Position numbers and translations under genes: made by a program. A model generated the notes under the pieces. The model made no database searches. It was given only the letters and a program-made list of their open reading frames with translations, and was not told the DNA's origin. DNA of 64,000 bases from Vreelandella halophila (GTDB lineage Bacteria > Pseudomonadota > Gammaproteobacteria > Pseudomonadales > Oleiphilaceae): NCBI RefSeq assembly GCF_019903425.1, contig NZ_JACHUZ010000013.1, positions 1,462,168 through 1,526,167 of the forward strand, written 5' to 3'. Every line of letters begins with the position of its first letter. Position 1 is the first letter of the stretch. Shown here piece after piece: positions 18,314 to 26,462 of the stretch.

Positions 18314-19246
18314 TCAGACCCTCATCATGGACAGCCACAGATCCAGCAGTTCCGGCCCGTACCAGAGTGCGATCACGCCCGCAGCGGCAAGGTAGGGGCC
18401 GAAGGGAATCGGAATATTGCGATCATGCCCACGTATGGCAATCATCGCAATGCCCACCACGGCACCCACAAGGCTCGAGAGCAGAATAATGGCCGGCAGC
18501 ATGGTCCAGCCCAGCCAGGAACCGAGGGCGCCCAGCAGCTTGAAATCCCCGTGCCCCATGCCTTCCTTGCCGGTAAGAAGGCGGAAGAGATGGTAGACAC
18601 TCCAGAGACTGAGATAGCCCGCAACGGCCCCCCAGAAGGCGGCTTCGAGCCCCACCTGGCCCAGCCCCAGGGCACTGACCACAAGCCCGGCCCAGAGCAG
18701 GGGAAGGGTGATGCTGTCCGGCAGCAGGGTGGTGTCCAGGTCGATGGCCGTCAGGGCGACCAACGCCCATACCAGGGGCAGGGTAACCAGTGCCTCGGCG
18801 TTGGCGCCCAGGATCAGCACGGTAAGCACTGAAAGCACGGCCGTCAGCGCCTCGATTACTGGGTAGCGCGCAGAGATGCCCGTACCGCAATGCCGGCAGC
18901 GCCCCCGCAGCAGCAGCCAGCTGATCACGGGGATGTTGTCGATGGCCCGGATGGTGTTGCCGCATTCCGGGCAGTGCGACCGCGGATACGACAGCCCGTA
19001 GAAGCGAGCCTGCTCGCGATCGTTATCTGTGCTGGCGTTGCCGGTGTTGCTGGTTTCGTGAGCGGGCTCGCTCCTACGGTCGTGTTCCAGAAGAGCTTCG
19101 CATTCCTGCCGCCAGGCCTGCTCCATCATCCGAGGCAGGCGCAGGATCACGACGTTGAGGAAGCTGCCCACGCACAGCGAGACGCCCACCAGGGCTGGCC
19201 ACAGAAGCCAGGGTGTACTGAGAATGATCTGTATCAGGTTCTGCAA
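18314..19246 (-). CDS. pilD: Type IV prepilin peptidase PilD, with an in-frame REP-derived insert
   Basis: Bifunctional inner membrane aspartyl peptidase that removes the leader of type IV prepilins and methylates the new N-terminal Phe. The 310 residues start at a TTG with AAGGAAG upstream. The zinc-binding tetracysteine motif CPECG...CRHCG is at about residues 92-120, the first catalytic Asp in ALTAIDLDT near 165 and the second in GHGDFKLLGALGSW near 228, so the enzyme looks functional. Residues about 57-83 are encoded by a REP doublet (18998-19077) read through in frame, a Ser/Asn/Asp-rich segment I do not expect in other PilD proteins. Confidence 0.93.
   Translation of the reverse strand: MQNLIQIILSTPWLLWPALVGVSLCVGSFLNVVILRLPRMMEQAWRQECEALLEHDRRSEPAHETSNTGNASTDNDREQARFYGLSYPRSHCPECGNTIRAIDNIPVISWLLLRGRCRHCGTGISARYPVIEALTAVLSVLTVLILGANAEALVTLPLVWALVALTAIDLDTTLLPDSITLPLLWAGLVVSALGLGQVGLEAAFWGAVAGYLSLWSVYHLFRLLTGKEGMGHGDFKLLGALGSWLGWTMLPAIILLSSLVGAVVGIAMIAIRGHDRNIPIPFGPYLAAAGVIALWYGPELLDLWLSMMRV
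18998..19077. repeat. REP doublet (REPIN) inside pilD
   Basis: Two inverted copies of the REP sequence found elsewhere in the window face each other: GTAGAAGCGAGCCTGCTCGC at 18998 and GAGCGGGCTCGCTCCTAC ending at 19077, with a 36-base spacer. The GTAG ends are outermost, as in the REPINs at 34168 and 51126. It lies wholly within coding sequence. Confidence 0.85.
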
Positions 19247-19269
19247 GACTGCTTCCTTGGTTATGATCC

Positions 19270-20487
19270 CTAGATGGCAGAACCCATCTGGAAGATGGGC
19301 AGGTACATCGCGATGATCAGGCCGCCCACAAGGATACCGAGTACTGACATGATCACCGGCTCCATGAGAGAGGTAAGGTTATCCACCAGATCATCCACCA
19401 CGGCCTCGTAGTGGTCGGCTACCTTAGCGAGCATTTCGTCCAGGTTACCCGATTCCTCGCCGATGGAGGTGAGCTGGATGGCCAGCACCGGGAAGACGCC
19501 GGTCTGGCGCATGGCGGTCTGAAGTTGGGTGCCTGAGGACACCTCATCCTTGATCTGAAGAATGGCATCCCGGTAGACCGCGTTACCGGTGGCGCCAGAG
19601 ACGGAGTCCAGAGCATCGACCAGCGGCACACCTGCGGCGAAGGTGGTGGACAGTACGCGTGCAAACTTGGCCACAGCGGACTGGTCAAGAATCATGCCCA
19701 CAACAGGGAGTTTGAGAACGTACTTGTCCACGGTATCGGAAAAACGTGGGGACCGTTTCTTCGCTGTCCGGAACCCGAAAATGGTGCCAGCAATACCGAG
19801 CAGAACAGCCCACCACCAAGCCTGGAGCCACTCTGACATTGCGATCACCATCTGGGTAAATGCCGGCAGGTCCGCACCAAAGCCCTGGAACAGGGATTCG
19901 AACTGCGGCACTACCTTAACCAACAGGATGGCCGTCACAATAACGGCGACCACAATAATGGAAATCGGATAGGTCATGGCCTTCCTGACCTTGCGTTTGA
20001 GGTTTTCCGTCTTCTCAAGATAGGTCGCGACCCGGTCCAGCATGCTCTCCAGCGCACCGGCGGCCTCGCCGGAATCCACCAGGTTGCAGTAGAGCTCATC
20101 AAAATACTTCGGGTGTTGGCGCAGCGCGTTAGCAAAACTGTTACCCGAGGCGACGTCATTCCGGATGGCAATGATCAATTCCTGAAGCCCCTTGTTCTCC
20201 AGACCGTCGGAGACGATGTCAAAGGACTGAACCAGCGGCACCCCCGCCTTCATCATGGTCGCCATCTGGCGGGTAAAGGTCGCGATATCAAAAGGTGTAA
20301 TTTTCTTCTTGCCGCCGAACAGCGGTTTGCTCTTCTTCTTGATCTTGCCAGGTGTGAAGCCCTGCTTGCGCAGTTGGGCCTTAACCAGCGCCACTGAGGC
20401 GCCGGTGGTTTCACCGCTGGTTTTGTTTCCCTTGCGATCCTTGCCTTCCCAGACATAGGTGTCCAGCTTCTGTTCATTGGCCGACAT
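19270..20487 (-). CDS. pilC: Type IV pilus platform protein PilC
   Basis: Inner membrane platform protein of the type IV pilus on which PilB acts. The 405 residues carry the two T2SSF domains: FTRQMATMMKAGVPLVQSFDIV near residue 70 and FARVLSTTFAAGVPLVDALDSV near 270. There are three hydrophobic segments, near 170-190, 215-240 and 375-398. An N-terminal YVWEGKDRKGNKTSGE segment is typical of PilC. It lies 4 bases behind pilB and 23 before pilD. Confidence 0.96.
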   Translation of the reverse strand: MSANEQKLDTYVWEGKDRKGNKTSGETTGASVALVKAQLRKQGFTPGKIKKKSKPLFGGKKKITPFDIATFTRQMATMMKAGVPLVQSFDIVSDGLENKGLQELIIAIRNDVASGNSFANALRQHPKYFDELYCNLVDSGEAAGALESMLDRVATYLEKTENLKRKVRKAMTYPISIIVVAVIVTAILLVKVVPQFESLFQGFGADLPAFTQMVIAMSEWLQAWWWAVLLGIAGTIFGFRTAKKRSPRFSDTVDKYVLKLPVVGMILDQSAVAKFARVLSTTFAAGVPLVDALDSVSGATGNAVYRDAILQIKDEVSSGTQLQTAMRQTGVFPVLAIQLTSIGEESGNLDEMLAKVADHYEAVVDDLVDNLTSLMEPVIMSVLGILVGGLIIAMYLPIFQMGSAI

Positions 20488-20491
20488 TGCG

Positions 20492-22219
20492 TTAGTCCTT
20501 CGTTACGCGATTCGCTTCTTCCAGACTGGTCACGCCCTGAATCACCTTCTCGAGCGCGGACTGGCGCAGGCTGTTGAAGCCTTCATTGCGGGCCTGGCGG
20601 GCAAGTTCAACGGAGCTGGCCTCATTCATGATCATGCTCTCCATGTCCTCGGTGATACGCACCACCTCGAGGATGCCCACTCGACCCTTATACCCGTTTT
20701 TACATTTATCACAGCCTACCGGTCTGTAAAGCGTAAAGCCTGTATCAATCTGTTCCTGTGTGAAACCTTCTTTCAGCAAGGCCTCCTGCGGGACGTCGTA
20801 GGGCTGCTTGCAGTTGCCGCACAGGCGGCGCCCAAGCCGCTGTGCGATGATCAGGCTCACCGAGGTGGCGATGTTGAACGAGGCTACACCCATGTTCATC
20901 ATTCGGCTTAGTGTTTCCGCCGCGCTGTTGGTGTGCAGAGTTGATAACACCAGGTGCCCGGTCTGGGCTGCCTTGATCGCGATGTTGGCGGTCTCCAGGT
21001 CCCGGATCTCGCCCACCATTATGATGTCCGGGTCCTGGCGGAGGAACGAGCGCAGGGCCTCCGCGAATGTCAGCCCCACCTTGTTGTTCACGTTGACCTG
21101 GTTGATCCCCTCCAGGTTGATCTCGGCCGGGTCCTCTGCCGTGGAGATGTTCACTTCCGGCGTGTTGAGGATGTTCAGTCCTGTATAGAGGGAGACGGTC
21201 TTACCGGACCCGGTGGGCCCGGTCACCAGAATCATGCCCTGAGGTGATTTGAGGGCCTCCAGATAGAGCTGCTTCTGGTCCTCCTCGTAGCCGAGCTGGT
21301 CAATGCCCATCTGAGCGGCGGTGGGGTCGAGAATCCGCAGCACGATCTTCTCGCCCCAGATGGTGGGCAGGGTGTTCACCCGGAAGTCGATGGCCCTAGA
21401 CTTGGAGAGTTTGAGCTTGATGCGCCCGTCCTGGGGAACACGGCGTTCGGAGATGTCCATCTGGGACATGATCTTGATGCGTGCGGCCAGCTTGTGGGAG
21501 AGCTTGATCGAGGGTTTGGCGACTTCGTTCAGGATGCCGTCGGAGCGGTAACGGATGCGGTACATCTTTTCATAGGGTTCAAAGTGCACGTCCGAGGCGC
21601 CCTGTTTGATGGCGTCCAGCAGCAGCTTGTTCACATATTTGACGATCGGGGCGTCATCGGTGTCCGTGGCGTCTACAGCGTGCTTATCCTGGCCTTCTTC
21701 ATCGTCATCGCCCTCGAAGTCCACATCCGCGAGGTCTGAATCGCCGCCCAACTCCTGCATGGACGTGTCCTGGGATTCCAGATACCGGTCGATCGCCTGA
21801 CGAAGACTGCTTTCCTCCACCAGAACCGCCTCAGTACTGAGGCCGGTGTGGAACTTGATCTCATCCAGTGCCTGGAGGTTGGTAGGGTCCGCCATGGCCA
21901 CGAACAGACGCTTGCCGCGCTTTAATAGGGGCAACACACTGTGGGCGCGGACCAGCTTCTCATCCACCAGCCCTTCCGGCATCATCTCGGTGGCGAAGGC
22001 ATTCAGGTCCATCACCGGAACACCAAACTCCATGGCCGCTGAGAACGCCAGCGCCTGTCCGGGCGCGAGCTCGTTCTGGATGAGATAGGTGATGAGGGGG
22101 ATCCGGTCCTGGTTGGCCTGGATGAACGCCTCCCGGGCCACTGTTTCCTCCAGGATGCCATCGTCCACAAATCGCCGGGCCAGGCCGGTCAGCGTTACGT
22201 TGTTCGGGTCGGAAGCCAT
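20492..22219 (-). CDS. pilB: Type IV pilus assembly ATPase PilB
   Basis: Hexameric cytoplasmic ATPase that powers pilus extension. The 575 residues contain an N-terminal MshEN/T2SSE-N-type domain (residues 1-150), an acidic linker rich in Asp and Glu (about 163-185), Walker A GPTGSGKT near 333, the Asp box EDPAEINLEGINQVNVN, Walker B IIMVGEIRDLETA near 397, the His box, and a zinc-binding CGNCKQPYD...CDKCKNG near 465-500. It is divergent from pilA and starts the minus-strand series down to trmO. Confidence 0.96.
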   Translation of the reverse strand: MASDPNNVTLTGLARRFVDDGILEETVAREAFIQANQDRIPLITYLIQNELAPGQALAFSAAMEFGVPVMDLNAFATEMMPEGLVDEKLVRAHSVLPLLKRGKRLFVAMADPTNLQALDEIKFHTGLSTEAVLVEESSLRQAIDRYLESQDTSMQELGGDSDLADVDFEGDDDEEGQDKHAVDATDTDDAPIVKYVNKLLLDAIKQGASDVHFEPYEKMYRIRYRSDGILNEVAKPSIKLSHKLAARIKIMSQMDISERRVPQDGRIKLKLSKSRAIDFRVNTLPTIWGEKIVLRILDPTAAQMGIDQLGYEEDQKQLYLEALKSPQGMILVTGPTGSGKTVSLYTGLNILNTPEVNISTAEDPAEINLEGINQVNVNNKVGLTFAEALRSFLRQDPDIIMVGEIRDLETANIAIKAAQTGHLVLSTLHTNSAAETLSRMMNMGVASFNIATSVSLIIAQRLGRRLCGNCKQPYDVPQEALLKEGFTQEQIDTGFTLYRPVGCDKCKNGYKGRVGILEVVRITEDMESMIMNEASSVELARQARNEGFNSLRQSALEKVIQGVTSLEEANRVTKD

Positions 22220-22328
22220 CGTCTCTTTAATCGTCGGTTGAAACCTGAAAACAGGCTCTTGTACGCCTGTTGCTCTGCCACAAGAGTCTAGTGTCTGCCC
22301 GAGGGTTCAGCCAGTGATGAAAAAGGGA

Positions 22329-22373
22329 TGACAGTGACGTAATGCGTCACCCTTGGTTGTCAAAAAGTGTCAC
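22329..22373 (+). promoter_or_regulatory. Candidate PilR-type enhancer upstream of pilA
   Basis: A cluster of TGTC/GACA half-sites, including a perfect GTGACG-TAATG-CGTCAC palindrome (22334-22350) and then TTGTCA and GTGTCAC. It lies about 110-155 bases upstream of the expected pilA transcript start, where a sigma-54 activator such as PilR would bind. The rest of the 336-base pilB-pilA gap holds only this and the promoter. Confidence 0.45.
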
Positions 22374-22458
22374 ATTGATGCCCTGCTGGGAGGTTCCGTT
22401 TTTCACTGGACATTAGCAGGTTACTGATTTTGCAGTTTTATCGCGTTCGGGGGAAAAC

Positions 22459-22474
22459 TGGCATGGGAGCTGCT
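22459..22474 (+). promoter_or_regulatory. Sigma-54 promoter of pilA
   Basis: TGGCATGGGAGCTGCT matches the -24/-12 consensus: GG and GC are separated by exactly 10 bases. Transcription should start near 22485, giving a leader of about 70 bases before the pilA ATG at 22556. Confidence 0.85.
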
Positions 22475-22555
22475 AACTTCACTGAAGGCAGGCAAAGGCA
22501 GGGTCCATTGCTGACGCCGGTAATCAAAAAGACAACACCTTCAGGAGGTGCGCCA

Positions 22556-23065
22556 ATGCAATCAATTCAGACGAATCAGAACCAACAGGGCTTCACGCTC
22601 ATCGAACTGATGATCGTGGTTGCCATCATCGGCATTCTCGCGGCTATCGCGATTCCGCAATACCAGACCTATGTTGCAAGCTCCCAGGTATCCAGGGTTG
22701 TGGGTGAGGTCGGTGCGATGCGTACGTCGGTCGAAACCTGCATGATGAACGGTACAGCAGCTGGCGACTGTGAGTTCGGATGGACCAACAGTAATCTGCT
22801 CGGCAATGAAGACGGTGGTGGCGGAGATACTGTAAACTTTCAGGGTGATAATCTAACAATAACTTTTGACGGAGCCTCGGCAACTCTGGACGCTACTCTG
22901 GCAGGCAATACGTCTGCGGCAATTAGTGGTGAATCCATTGCTTGGTATCGCGGTGACGATGGAACTTGGGCGTGTGGCACTACTGAGGCGCTTTCTGACT
23001 ATCGTCCCTCTGGCTGTGATCAATCTAAGTCAGAAGCTGAAAGTGAGGTAAGTTCTGAAGATTAA
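22556..23065 (+). CDS. pilA: Type IV major pilin PilA
   Basis: Type IVa prepilin, the structural subunit of the pilus. The 169 residues begin with a 12-residue leader ending in Gly, then the mature FTLIELMIVVAIIGILAAIA helix with Glu at position 5, which PilD cleaves and methylates. Cys residues near 62 and 72 and a C-terminal pair around ACGTTEALSDYRPSGC, which fits the D-region disulfide loop, are present. The tail after that loop is acidic (SEAESEVSSED). The start has a perfect AGGAGGT site. The codon use and base composition fall in GC toward the 3' half. Confidence 0.95.
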   Translation: MQSIQTNQNQQGFTLIELMIVVAIIGILAAIAIPQYQTYVASSQVSRVVGEVGAMRTSVETCMMNGTAAGDCEFGWTNSNLLGNEDGGGGDTVNFQGDNLTITFDGASATLDATLAGNTSAAISGESIAWYRGDDGTWACGTTEALSDYRPSGCDQSKSEAESEVSSED

Positions 23066-23100
23066 GGTATATATAAAGTACTTATTTTCCTAGAAAAGAT

Positions 23101-23126
23101 ACTGCGCCCCTTGCGGGCGCAGTTTT
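23101..23126 (+). terminator. Intrinsic terminator after pilA
   Basis: A 9-base stem (ACTGCGCCC and its complement) with a short loop is followed by a TTTT run. It separates the abundant pilA message from the serine hydrolase gene, whose start lies only 18 bases further on. Confidence 0.85.
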
Positions 23127-23143
23127 AGTATGGGGTCGGGCGT

Positions 23144-24328
23144 TTGAAAACAGCCAGTGTATCGCGTGCTCTTGAAGTTGTTCTGGTGCTCGGAGCCGTG
23201 GCAGCTATCGCGGCTTTTGTCCACTGGATTACTGTTTCGCCCCGAGGTCCTCGCCAATTCATTTATCCAGCCGTTGGTCAGATCTCAGCCTGGTCAACTG
23301 AGTGCAGCGATAACGCGCCATCCTGGCTTTCCGGTGCCGCCAGGGAAGCCGCGAAGAGTCATGGCTCGCCTGCTAATCAGATTGCCTACGTGACGCCGGA
23401 AGGGGCACTTCATTACTGCCAGAATGGGTGGGAAGAAGGGCTCTTGCGCGGTGAGCGGGTTGGACCATCCACACGTTTTCGTTACGCGAGTGTAACCAAG
23501 CTGTTTACCGCCGACGCCATTCTGCGAATGGTCAGAGGTGGTCATATCAAGCTACACGAATCAGTGGTTAACTACCTTGACGGGGTCCCCGCGAAGCCCC
23601 CCAGTCAGGTTACGATCAAGCAACTTTTAATGCACAGCGCAGGGTTTGATCGGGTTCGTTCTCTGGATGCCATGTTCCATATCAATAAAAAGCCGTGGTG
23701 CCCCTATGAACTTGAAAGGCTCGCTTCCAGAAAATTGGCTTACAAGCCAGGTGAGAAACAAGCGTACTCCAATGAGGGGTATTGTGTGCTTGGGGCAGTT
23801 ATTGAGCAGGTTTCAGGCTCTGATTACAGAACCTATATAGAAGATAATTACTTTAAGTCAGGTCAGTCATTCAGGTTTGTTGATGGCGAGTATCTGCCTG
23901 ATGAGGTTGACTATGATTTCCGTTTTGCGGGGTTTTATGGGAAAGGCTATCAGGGGTATTTTGACTTTGAAGCGCTCTCGGCCGTGGCGGGTTTAAGTGG
24001 CAGCGCCAAAGATCTCGCGGAAGTTGTACGTCGGATGATTCAGTCAGAGGCACCTGGGCTTCGCTCAGCTCCCGTTGAGCCTGAGTGTCGTGTGGATCAG
24101 CATTACCAGTGTTATGGCTATGCCTTTTACCGTTATCAGCCTGGTGAAAATCGTATGCCGGTATTCATCCATGGGGGCGCACTCCCCGGTAGTTCAGCCG
24201 CAGTTGTTGCCGACTCAGAAGGTGGCGTTTTTGTATGGCTTGGAGCAGGAGAGCCACCTGATGGAACGCATGGAAAGCGTCGATTTTATGATTACGTGTA
24301 TAAACGGCTTGAATCCTTTTACCGGTGA
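23144..24328 (+). CDS. Serine hydrolase of the beta-lactamase/PBP family
   Basis: Protein of 394 residues with the class C beta-lactamase/DD-peptidase fold signature: SVTK (nucleophile Ser116, Lys119), YSN near residue 207 and HGG near 345. An N-terminal hydrophobic segment (10-29) makes it a membrane-anchored or exported protein. The start codon is TTG with a weak GGGTCGGG site. The GC content is lower than in the surrounding core genes. Such proteins hydrolyse esters, peptides or peptidoglycan; the substrate cannot be told. It sits between pilA and the MvaT-family gene. Confidence 0.82.
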   Translation: MKTASVSRALEVVLVLGAVAAIAAFVHWITVSPRGPRQFIYPAVGQISAWSTECSDNAPSWLSGAAREAAKSHGSPANQIAYVTPEGALHYCQNGWEEGLLRGERVGPSTRFRYASVTKLFTADAILRMVRGGHIKLHESVVNYLDGVPAKPPSQVTIKQLLMHSAGFDRVRSLDAMFHINKKPWCPYELERLASRKLAYKPGEKQAYSNEGYCVLGAVIEQVSGSDYRTYIEDNYFKSGQSFRFVDGEYLPDEVDYDFRFAGFYGKGYQGYFDFEALSAVAGLSGSAKDLAEVVRRMIQSEAPGLRSAPVEPECRVDQHYQCYGYAFYRYQPGENRMPVFIHGGALPGSSAAVVADSEGGVFVWLGAGEPPDGTHGKRRFYDYVYKRLESFYR

Positions 24329-24371
24329 AAAGGACTATTGGAACGGATTGTTGTGTTTGGGGTAAAAGTTG

Positions 24372-24399
24372 TTGTCAGCGTTGATGAATTCTTTACAAT
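24372..24399 (+). promoter_or_regulatory. Promoter of the MvaT-family gene
   Basis: TTGTCA (24372-24377) and TACAAT (24394-24399) are 16 bases apart in AT-rich DNA, about 45 bases upstream of the ATG at 24451. Confidence 0.65.
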
Positions 24400-24450
24400 A
24401 GAGATGTTTTTAAACATTGGCACAGCTCTAGCTCAACCGGAGATATTTTG

Positions 24451-24831
24451 ATGGGAAAGATCTCGACTTATTACGAAAAGCAAAAAGCGGTAAAACAACT
24501 TCAGGAAGATCTCCAGAAGATGGAAGAGGATAAGGAGCTCCGGAAAGAGCTTGACTTCAAGGAGGAGCTGAACAAGCTCATGGAGAAGTACGGCAAGTCC
24601 GGTAAGGACATGCTGGAAGTACTTTCGGCGCTGGATCCGGCGGTTAAGAGCAAGCTGGATCAGGGCGGTGGTGCATCCGCAAATGATGGCCGCAAGAAGC
24701 GCCCGCTCAAGACCTACCGCAACCCGCACACTGGTGAAGTCGTCCAGACCCGTGGTGGTAACCACAAGACGCTGAACGCGTGGCGGAAGCAGTATGGCAA
24801 GGAAGAGGTTGCCCGCTGGCAGGAAAGCTGA
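24451..24831 (+). CDS. MvaT/MvaU-family xenogeneic silencer (H-NS analogue)
   Basis: DNA-binding nucleoid protein of 126 residues. The N-terminal coiled coil (residues 2-55, EKQKAVKQLQEDLQKMEED) mediates oligomerisation; the C-terminal domain has the conserved KTYRNPHTGEVVQTRGGNHK, in which the Arg-Gly-Gly-Asn segment corresponds to the AT-pincer that reads the minor groove of AT-rich DNA. The ATG at 24451 has GGAG 9 bases upstream and its own promoter. It lies directly after the AT-richest part of the window. Confidence 0.92.
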   Translation: MGKISTYYEKQKAVKQLQEDLQKMEEDKELRKELDFKEELNKLMEKYGKSGKDMLEVLSALDPAVKSKLDQGGGASANDGRKKRPLKTYRNPHTGEVVQTRGGNHKTLNAWRKQYGKEEVARWQES

Positions 24832-24849
24832 GCTAGCGGCTTCTGCGCT

Positions 24850-24902
24850 GTAGGGGCCGGTCCTGCGTGTGATCAGCCATCGCGAGCAGGGCTCGCTCCT
24901 AC
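24850..24902. repeat. REP doublet after the MvaT-family gene
   Basis: A degenerate left copy beginning GTAGGGGCCGGTCCTGCG at 24850 faces a good right copy TCGCGAGCAGGGCTCGCTCC ending near 24902. It lies between the MvaT-family gene and the sugar-nucleotide gene. Confidence 0.75.
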
Positions 24903-24987
24903 GGTGTGCATCTGATCCAGGATCAGCTTGTTTTCCCGGGCCTCTGGCTGCGGTACCCTTTGGGGCATCAGACAACAGGGAAGAATC

Positions 24988-26403
24988 ATGCACGCAGTAA
25001 TCCTTTCCGGAGGTTCCGGTACCCGTCTCTGGCCTCTGTCCCGTGAGGCTTACCCCAAGCAGTTCCTGGCACTGAACACCCACGAATCCCTTCTGGACGA
25101 GACCCTGCAGCGTGCCTGTGCGGTGTCCGGCTGTTCGAGTCTGTCCGTGATCACCAATGAGGCACACCGGTTCATTGTGGCGGCTCATCTGCAGCGCTAC
25201 GGGCAGCAGGCGGAGGCCGGGCGCATTCTTCTGGAGCCAGTGGGGCGCAACACGGCGCCGGCCATTGCACTGGCGGCACTGCGGATTCAGGAGACGGATC
25301 CGGACGGTGTGATGCTGGTGCTGCCGTCGGATCATGTGGTCAAGGACACCCAGGCCTTTGCCCGCGCGGTTCAGGCGGGTGAGGAGGCGGCCCGCGAGGG
25401 TCGGCTGGTGACGTTCGGGGTTGTACCGAACTGTGCGCATACCGGCTATGGTTACATCCGGGCCGAGTCCGAGCAGGTCGCTGGCGGTGCACGGCCTGTG
25501 GCGGCATTTGTGGAGAAGCCGGATGCTGCTACGGCCCAGGGGTACCTGGATGACGGCCATTACTACTGGAACAGTGGTATGTTCCTCTTCCGGGCCAGTG
25601 ACTACCTGGCGGAACTGGAGCGCCATCGCCCGGATATCCTGGAGGTCTGCCAGCGGGCCTGGGCTTCACGCCGGGATGATCAGGATTTCGTTCGGGTTTC
25701 AGAGGCGGTCTTTGCGGAGTGCCCTGAAGAGTCCATTGACTATGCGGTGATGGAGCGGACAGAGCGCGCCGTCGTATTGCCGCTGGACGCTGGCTGGAGT
25801 GATGTGGGGTCATGGTCATCGCTTTGGGAACTGCAGGGTCAGGATGACGATGGCAATGTCGTTCGCGGTGATGTGATCACCGAGGACGTGCACCAATCCT
25901 ATCTCCATTCCGAAGGGCGCCTGGTGGCGGCAATTGGCGTGGACAATCACGTCATTGTTGAAACGGATGACGTGGTGCTGGTTGCGGATCGCAACCGGGT
26001 CCAGGACGTGAAGAAACTGGTGAGCCGCCTTAAGGCCGAAAACCGGGATGAATACCGCTTTCACCGCAAGGTGCATCGGCCCTGGGGCAGCTATGAGGGT
26101 GTGGCCCGCAGTGAACGCTTCCAGGTCAAGCGGATCACGGTGGATCCCGGGGCCACGCTGTCACTGCAGAAACACCATCACCGCTCGGAGCACTGGGTTG
26201 TTGTGCGCGGGAGCGCACTGGTAACACGTGGTAATGAGGAAACCTTGCTGACCGAGGATGAGTCCACGTATATTCCACTTGGAGTAACCCACCGCCTGTC
26301 CAACCCCGGGGTGATTCCCCTGGAGGTGATTGAGGTGCAGACGGGCAGCTATCTGGGTGAGGATGACATCGTCCGGTTTGAGGACAACTACAACCGCGTC
26401 TGA
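24988..26403 (+). CDS. Mannose-1-phosphate guanylyltransferase / mannose-6-phosphate isomerase
   Basis: Bifunctional enzyme of the AlgA/XanB/ManC type making GDP-mannose for exopolysaccharide or LPS. The 471 residues split into an N-terminal pyrophosphorylase domain (LSGGSGTRLWPLSREAYPKQ at 5-24, FVEKPD near 173, YYWNSGMFLF near 190) and a C-terminal cupin isomerase domain (about 350-471, with TLSLQKHHHRSEHWVVV). The ATG at 24988 starts the family motif directly. No other exopolysaccharide genes are nearby. Which polymer it serves cannot be told. Confidence 0.93.
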   Translation: MHAVILSGGSGTRLWPLSREAYPKQFLALNTHESLLDETLQRACAVSGCSSLSVITNEAHRFIVAAHLQRYGQQAEAGRILLEPVGRNTAPAIALAALRIQETDPDGVMLVLPSDHVVKDTQAFARAVQAGEEAAREGRLVTFGVVPNCAHTGYGYIRAESEQVAGGARPVAAFVEKPDAATAQGYLDDGHYYWNSGMFLFRASDYLAELERHRPDILEVCQRAWASRRDDQDFVRVSEAVFAECPEESIDYAVMERTERAVVLPLDAGWSDVGSWSSLWELQGQDDDGNVVRGDVITEDVHQSYLHSEGRLVAAIGVDNHVIVETDDVVLVADRNRVQDVKKLVSRLKAENRDEYRFHRKVHRPWGSYEGVARSERFQVKRITVDPGATLSLQKHHHRSEHWVVVRGSALVTRGNEETLLTEDESTYIPLGVTHRLSNPGVIPLEVIEVQTGSYLGEDDIVRFEDNYNRV

Positions 26404-26462
26404 CTGAGACACTGACCCCCGGGGCGGCTGGATGCCGCCTCCACTGACCAGAGGGAATTGGT

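Noticed and set aside
22430-22555. Upstream in-frame start for pilA
   Set aside because: It lies before or within the sigma-54 promoter and would add 42 residues before the prepilin leader.
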